Assembly (NCBI GenBank): GCA_011390205.1
Contig: JAABSX010000017.1
Coordinates: forward strand, 1-64,000
Direction: 5' to 3'
Source of the DNA: Microscillaceae bacterium
Lineage (GTDB): Bacteria; Bacteroidota; Bacteroidia; Cytophagales; Microscillaceae
Length of the DNA stretch: 64,000 nt
Shown here one piece after another: positions 61,120 through 64,000 of the stretch; position 1 is the stretch's first letter, and each line of letters starts with the position of its first letter. The notes under the pieces are model-generated. The model had not been told where the DNA came from. It ran no database searches and was given only the letters and a program-made list of their open reading frames with translations. Made by a program: the position numbers and the translations under genes.

Positions 61120-62091
61120 TCAGTCAAATTGCAAATATGGTGCTAATTTGGAGATAAAGCCCTCATTTAGTATTTTGATTTTCATCAGGTCTTTCGGTTC
61201 TTTAAAATCTCCGTGCTGTGTGCGATATTGCACGATTACATCTGCCTGTTTTTTACTAATGTAAGGATGTTCACCAAGCTCTTTGCTACTGGCTTGATTG
61301 ATGTTTAACTTTTTAATATCAGCGCTTGCTGTCAGAGAGGCATATTTGAGTAGTTCGTCTGCTGTTTCGGGGCTAATCCCATAGACTTCTCTCACCTGTT
61401 GTATATCTATAAAGCCTCCGAGTTTTTCTCTAAACTCTATGATTCTTTGCGAAAGTACAGGGCCTATGCCTTTGACCTGTCGCAGCATGCTTGTATCGGC
61501 TTGGTTAAGGTCAAAGGCTTGTGTTACTTTTTTCGTATATTTTTTTACTGGCTCTGTATCTTGTTCATCATCATTAGCATAGTTTTTTTTCTCAGTATTT
61601 TTATCTTTCCATTGTTTTTTGGCTCGCTCGGGAAAGGTCATGTAAGGCTCGATTTGTGTAAAAAAATCGGGTTCCATTCCATAAATTTTTTTGAGCTGCT
61701 CTGCACGATAGAATTTCACGCCCTTGCTGCGGTATTTTAAAAAATTGTTTGTGAGATACTCCGAGAAGCCCAAACGTTTGAGTTCTGTTTCACTGACAGT
61801 ATTGGGGTCAAAGGCGAAAAGTTCTTTGGCTTTGCTTTTTTCTCTTGGTGGGTATGATTTACGTGCATAGTTTTGGGAAGTCTGCTGTACTTCGGGCAGG
61901 CTTGCCAAGAGACTGTCTAGTTGTATCTGGTCTTGTGAAGATATTTTGGGAGGGGAGGTAAACAAAGGATAAAACCAAGGTGCTATGACCATCAGCAACA
62001 GCAAAAAACTCAGCACAAAAAATCCATTGATTTCCTTTTTAGAAAATCCAAAATAATCTCTGAGCCAATATTTTAGGTCAAATTTTATCAT
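61120..62091 (-). CDS. Helix-hairpin-helix (ComEA-like) membrane-anchored protein
   Basis: A 323-aa protein. After a short cytoplasmic part comes one membrane helix (FFVLSFLLLLMVIAPWFYPLF), then about 260 residues containing three helix-hairpin-helix units: FDPNTVSETELKRLGFSEYL, FDLNQADTSMLRQVKGIGPVLSQRI and LNINQASSKELGEHPYISKKQADVI. The units are typical of ComEA, the DNA receptor for uptake, but here there are three, with linkers. A periplasmic DNA-binding role is likely. It is transcribed alone. Confidence 0.9.
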   Translation of the reverse strand: MIKFDLKYWLRDYFGFSKKEINGFFVLSFLLLLMVIAPWFYPLFTSPPKISSQDQIQLDSLLASLPEVQQTSQNYARKSYPPREKSKAKELFAFDPNTVSETELKRLGFSEYLTNNFLKYRSKGVKFYRAEQLKKIYGMEPDFFTQIEPYMTFPERAKKQWKDKNTEKKNYANDDEQDTEPVKKYTKKVTQAFDLNQADTSMLRQVKGIGPVLSQRIIEFREKLGGFIDIQQVREVYGISPETADELLKYASLTASADIKKLNINQASSKELGEHPYISKKQADVIVQYRTQHGDFKEPKDLMKIKILNEGFISKLAPYLQFD

Positions 62092-62190
62092 TTGCTGATT
62101 TTTAAATCTTAAACACGGGTATAAAGATAATAGTTTTTTATGTGTTTAGACAAGGGTATTGCCTATTTATTTTCTTAGTCATACAGCCCA

Positions 62191-62952
62191 CTACCTGATA
62201 TAGCTTCCTGCATTGATGCTAATCGTTGTGCCTGTAGCATGGTCTGCCAGCCCACTGACGAGCAGGGTTACCATCGGTGCTATGTCTTGGGGCTGTGTGA
62301 GTGTAGGCAGCACAATGTCGTGCAGGGCGTGGGCTTCTCCGTATTTAGCTATAAAATCCTGTGCCATGTCTGTCTGTGTAAATCCTGGTGCAATTACGAA
62401 AGAGGTAATGCCTTGCTTGCCATAAGCCCGTGCCATAGAGTGGCTAAAAGCCACCAGCCCTGCTTTGGAGGCTGCATACGCCATGTATTCAGGGGTATCT
62501 CCTCTGAAAGCCGCTCTAGAAGAGATGTGAATGAGCTTACCTGCTATCTGCTGTGAGATAAAATGCTGTGCAGCTTTTCTGGAAAGAGCGGCAGCCGATG
62601 TAAGGTTTACCTGCATGGTCTTGGCCCAGTCATCAAGCCAAGCCTCTTCATTTTGATCTATAGGTGATTCTAGGGCGATTCCTGCATTGTTGATGAGTGC
62701 GTGCAGCTTTTTTGTTTTCTGAAGGGCTTTGTCCCAGATTTGGCTTACTTCTTCGGGTTTTGATAAATCAGCCTTTAGCCCAAAGGCTTGTTGAGGGTAG
62801 CGCTGTTCTAGGTTTTGGATAGATTCTGAGGAGCGGTGATGATGCAAAACTACACTTGCCCCTGAGGCGAGAAGCTGCTCTGCGATGCCAAGCCCTATTC
62901 CACGGCTTGCACCCGTCAGTAAGATATTTTTATCTTTGAGATTTATGTGCAT
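62191..62952 (-). CDS. Short-chain dehydrogenase/reductase
   Basis: A 253-aa classical SDR with NAD(P)-binding TGASRGIGLGIAEQL, the structural NNAG (LINNAGIA), and catalytic Ser in HISSRAAFRG followed by YAASK (Tyr-Lys pair). It is FabG-like in length and plan, but the substrate is not identifiable. It follows the large membrane protein gene by 15 bp on the same strand, so probably shares its transcript. Confidence 0.9.
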   Translation of the reverse strand: MHINLKDKNILLTGASRGIGLGIAEQLLASGASVVLHHHRSSESIQNLEQRYPQQAFGLKADLSKPEEVSQIWDKALQKTKKLHALINNAGIALESPIDQNEEAWLDDWAKTMQVNLTSAAALSRKAAQHFISQQIAGKLIHISSRAAFRGDTPEYMAYAASKAGLVAFSHSMARAYGKQGITSFVIAPGFTQTDMAQDFIAKYGEAHALHDIVLPTLTQPQDIAPMVTLLVSGLADHATGTTISINAGSYIR

Positions 62953-62967
62953 AGTTTGATGTATATT

Positions 62968-64000
62968 TTAATAGCTTCCTTGATATTTTCTGGTAGCCCA
63001 TTCTATGCTTATGAGCCCTAGAAGTAAGAAGAAGAGCCATTTAAGGTTGATAATCTCCTGCAAATCTTCGGTGCTATGGATAAGATTGGGGCGGCGTGAG
63101 TCTAGCAGTATTTTGCCGAGTGCTGTTACTTGGTTGGCAGTGAAGAACTGTCCTCCTGTTTTTTGGGCCAATTGTCTCAGTAGGTTAAAATCTGCGGTAT
63201 TATTGAGGGCTTCTAGCTGTAAATCTTTGATGGTAAACTGCCCTTTAGCGTTTTCTGTGCGTCCTTGTACTTGTGCTGTGGCAGCATAGCTATAGACTCC
63301 TTTGGGCAATCCACTGATTTCGAATCTTGTATTTCCTTCGGCAGAAGTAAAGGTATAGGTGCTGGTTTTGCCTGTGGCATCGGTGAGGCTGAGGTTGATT
63401 TTAGTATCATAGACTCGTTCATAGATTTCGTTATAGACTTCGGACTCGAAGACTACTTTCTCAAAATCAAAAAATTCAGTATTGACAGGATAGACCCTTA
63501 GGCGGCGTTTGTCTTCTTTGGTAGAGAGGTATTGTACTATTTTATTGACCAAATCATCAAAAGCCTCGTGGCTGTTGGCGAGGGCATATTCTTCTAATCT
63601 CCATTTCCAAAGTCCTTCACCTAGTAGCACGGCTTCTTTTCCTTTAGTATTTTCATTGAGCAGCAAAAGAGGTTTGTCTGTGCCTATATTGCCTACTCGC
63701 TGTTGTAGCAATACTTGGGCGCCATTGCTGACTCTGTATTCTCCAAAGGGGACAGTCAGAGGGGGGAGTTTTTCTAGTTTGGCTATATTATCAGCTTCAA
63801 AAGTAAACTTATTAAAAGTAGGATTAAATACGGGTGTAACCTCATCTGTTCTGCCCATTCTCCCGATTACTTTGGCGGCTTCATTGGCTCTGTTAAAGCC
63901 ATTCAAATCGCTTTGAGCCCCTAGGATGTACCATTTTGGGGTGTCTTTAAATTTGGCAATCAGTTCGTTTCCTTTCCCCAAAATACTAGGGATTTGATGA
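62968..64000 (-). CDS. C-terminal part of a large membrane protein (VWA/BatA-like set)
   Basis: The reading frame is open to the window edge (H-Q-I-P-S-I-L before the first visible TTG), so only the last 344 residues are seen. They hold a long periplasmic-type region with beta-rich phrases (LTDATGKTSTYTFTSAEGNTRFEISGLPKGVYSY, an immunoglobulin-like fold) and one final membrane helix (INLKWLFFLLLGLISIEWATRKYQGS). This end resembles the large Bacteroidota membrane proteins with an N-terminal hydrophobic pair and a VWA-like middle. That would have to be checked beyond the window. Confidence in the gene is high; the family is tentative. Confidence 0.7.
   Translation of the reverse strand, partial: HQIPSILGKGNELIAKFKDTPKWYILGAQSDLNGFNRANEAAKVIGRMGRTDEVTPVFNPTFNKFTFEADNIAKLEKLPPLTVPFGEYRVSNGAQVLLQQRVGNIGTDKPLLLLNENTKGKEAVLLGEGLWKWRLEEYALANSHEAFDDLVNKIVQYLSTKEDKRRLRVYPVNTEFFDFEKVVFESEVYNEIYERVYDTKINLSLTDATGKTSTYTFTSAEGNTRFEISGLPKGVYSYAATAQVQGRTENAKGQFTIKDLQLEALNNTADFNLLRQLAQKTGGQFFTANQVTALGKILLDSRRPNLIHSTEDLQEIINLKWLFFLLLGLISIEWATRKYQGSY

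Overview
The window is chromosomal DNA from a member of the Bacteroidota, most likely the order Cytophagales; I cannot name the genus. Supporting signs are moderately AT-rich DNA, genes without clear Shine-Dalgarno sites, promoters of the TTTG/TTG-N20-TAnnTTTG type (best at 31031 and 16054), a lysyl-tRNA synthetase with a C-terminal extension, PhoP/PhoR-type signalling next to a TlpA thioredoxin, triple-tyrosine/propeller SpoIIE phosphatases, and Bacteroidota-style CusA and copper-binding domains. No rRNA, tRNA, insertion sequence, phage block or CRISPR array was found.

Layout. 1-2.8 kb: the 5' part of a large membrane-anchored protein and an exported metallo-beta-lactamase-fold protein. 2.9-5.9 kb: an AT-rich accessory patch with a three-cysteine DUF5131 protein, a 91-aa unknown, and a PIN (DUF4411) / ImmA-IrrE toxin-antitoxin-like pair. 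The debris of a second DUF5131 3' end lies between them and a possible truncated mini-gene lies at the far edge. 6-9 kb: a lipoprotein fusing a GH3 glycosidase to a serine beta-lactamase-type domain. 9-15.9 kb: housekeeping genes (mutL with two rhomboid proteases, YtxH, scpB-aroB, a DksA-like protein). 16.3-30.9 kb: hydrolases, a giant propeller-SpoIIE phosphatase behind a long structured leader, an AI-2E-type transporter, L-2-hydroxyglutarate oxidase, a VWA/nicotinamidase pair and the tlpA-phoP-phoR-rluA operon. 31-34 kb: rplM-rpsI-rpsB and tsf. 34-41 kb: a sugar kinase overlapping an exported peptide deformylase, two surface-polysaccharide enzymes, and lysS. 42-47 kb: a SiaC-like protein, a Upf1-like helicase, and a membrane GAF protein with a histidine-kinase phosphoacceptor helix but no ATPase domain. 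47.6-58.7 kb: a complete copper/silver resistance cluster. 58.9-64 kb: a divergent PRPP synthetase, a SiaB/SiaC pair, a helix-hairpin-helix protein, an SDR enzyme and the 3' end of a large membrane protein.

How the genes work together. The clearest co-operating set is the copper cluster: a Cys-rich exported protein, a DUF3347 lipoprotein, a Met/His-repeat lipoprotein, a P1B ATPase moving metal from cytoplasm to periplasm, and a CusA-TolC-CusB tripartite pump moving it out. The same two small metal-binding modules are reused across it: the short CPMH...CGM domain four times and DUF3347 twice. A second, looser theme is partner-switch signalling: one SiaB kinase, two SiaC-like targets and one SpoIIE phosphatase lie in three places with no visible SiaD-type output enzyme. 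The least explained parts are the accessory patch at 2.9-5.9 kb, the hairpin pair at 18.3 kb, the exported deformylase and the ATPase-less kinase.
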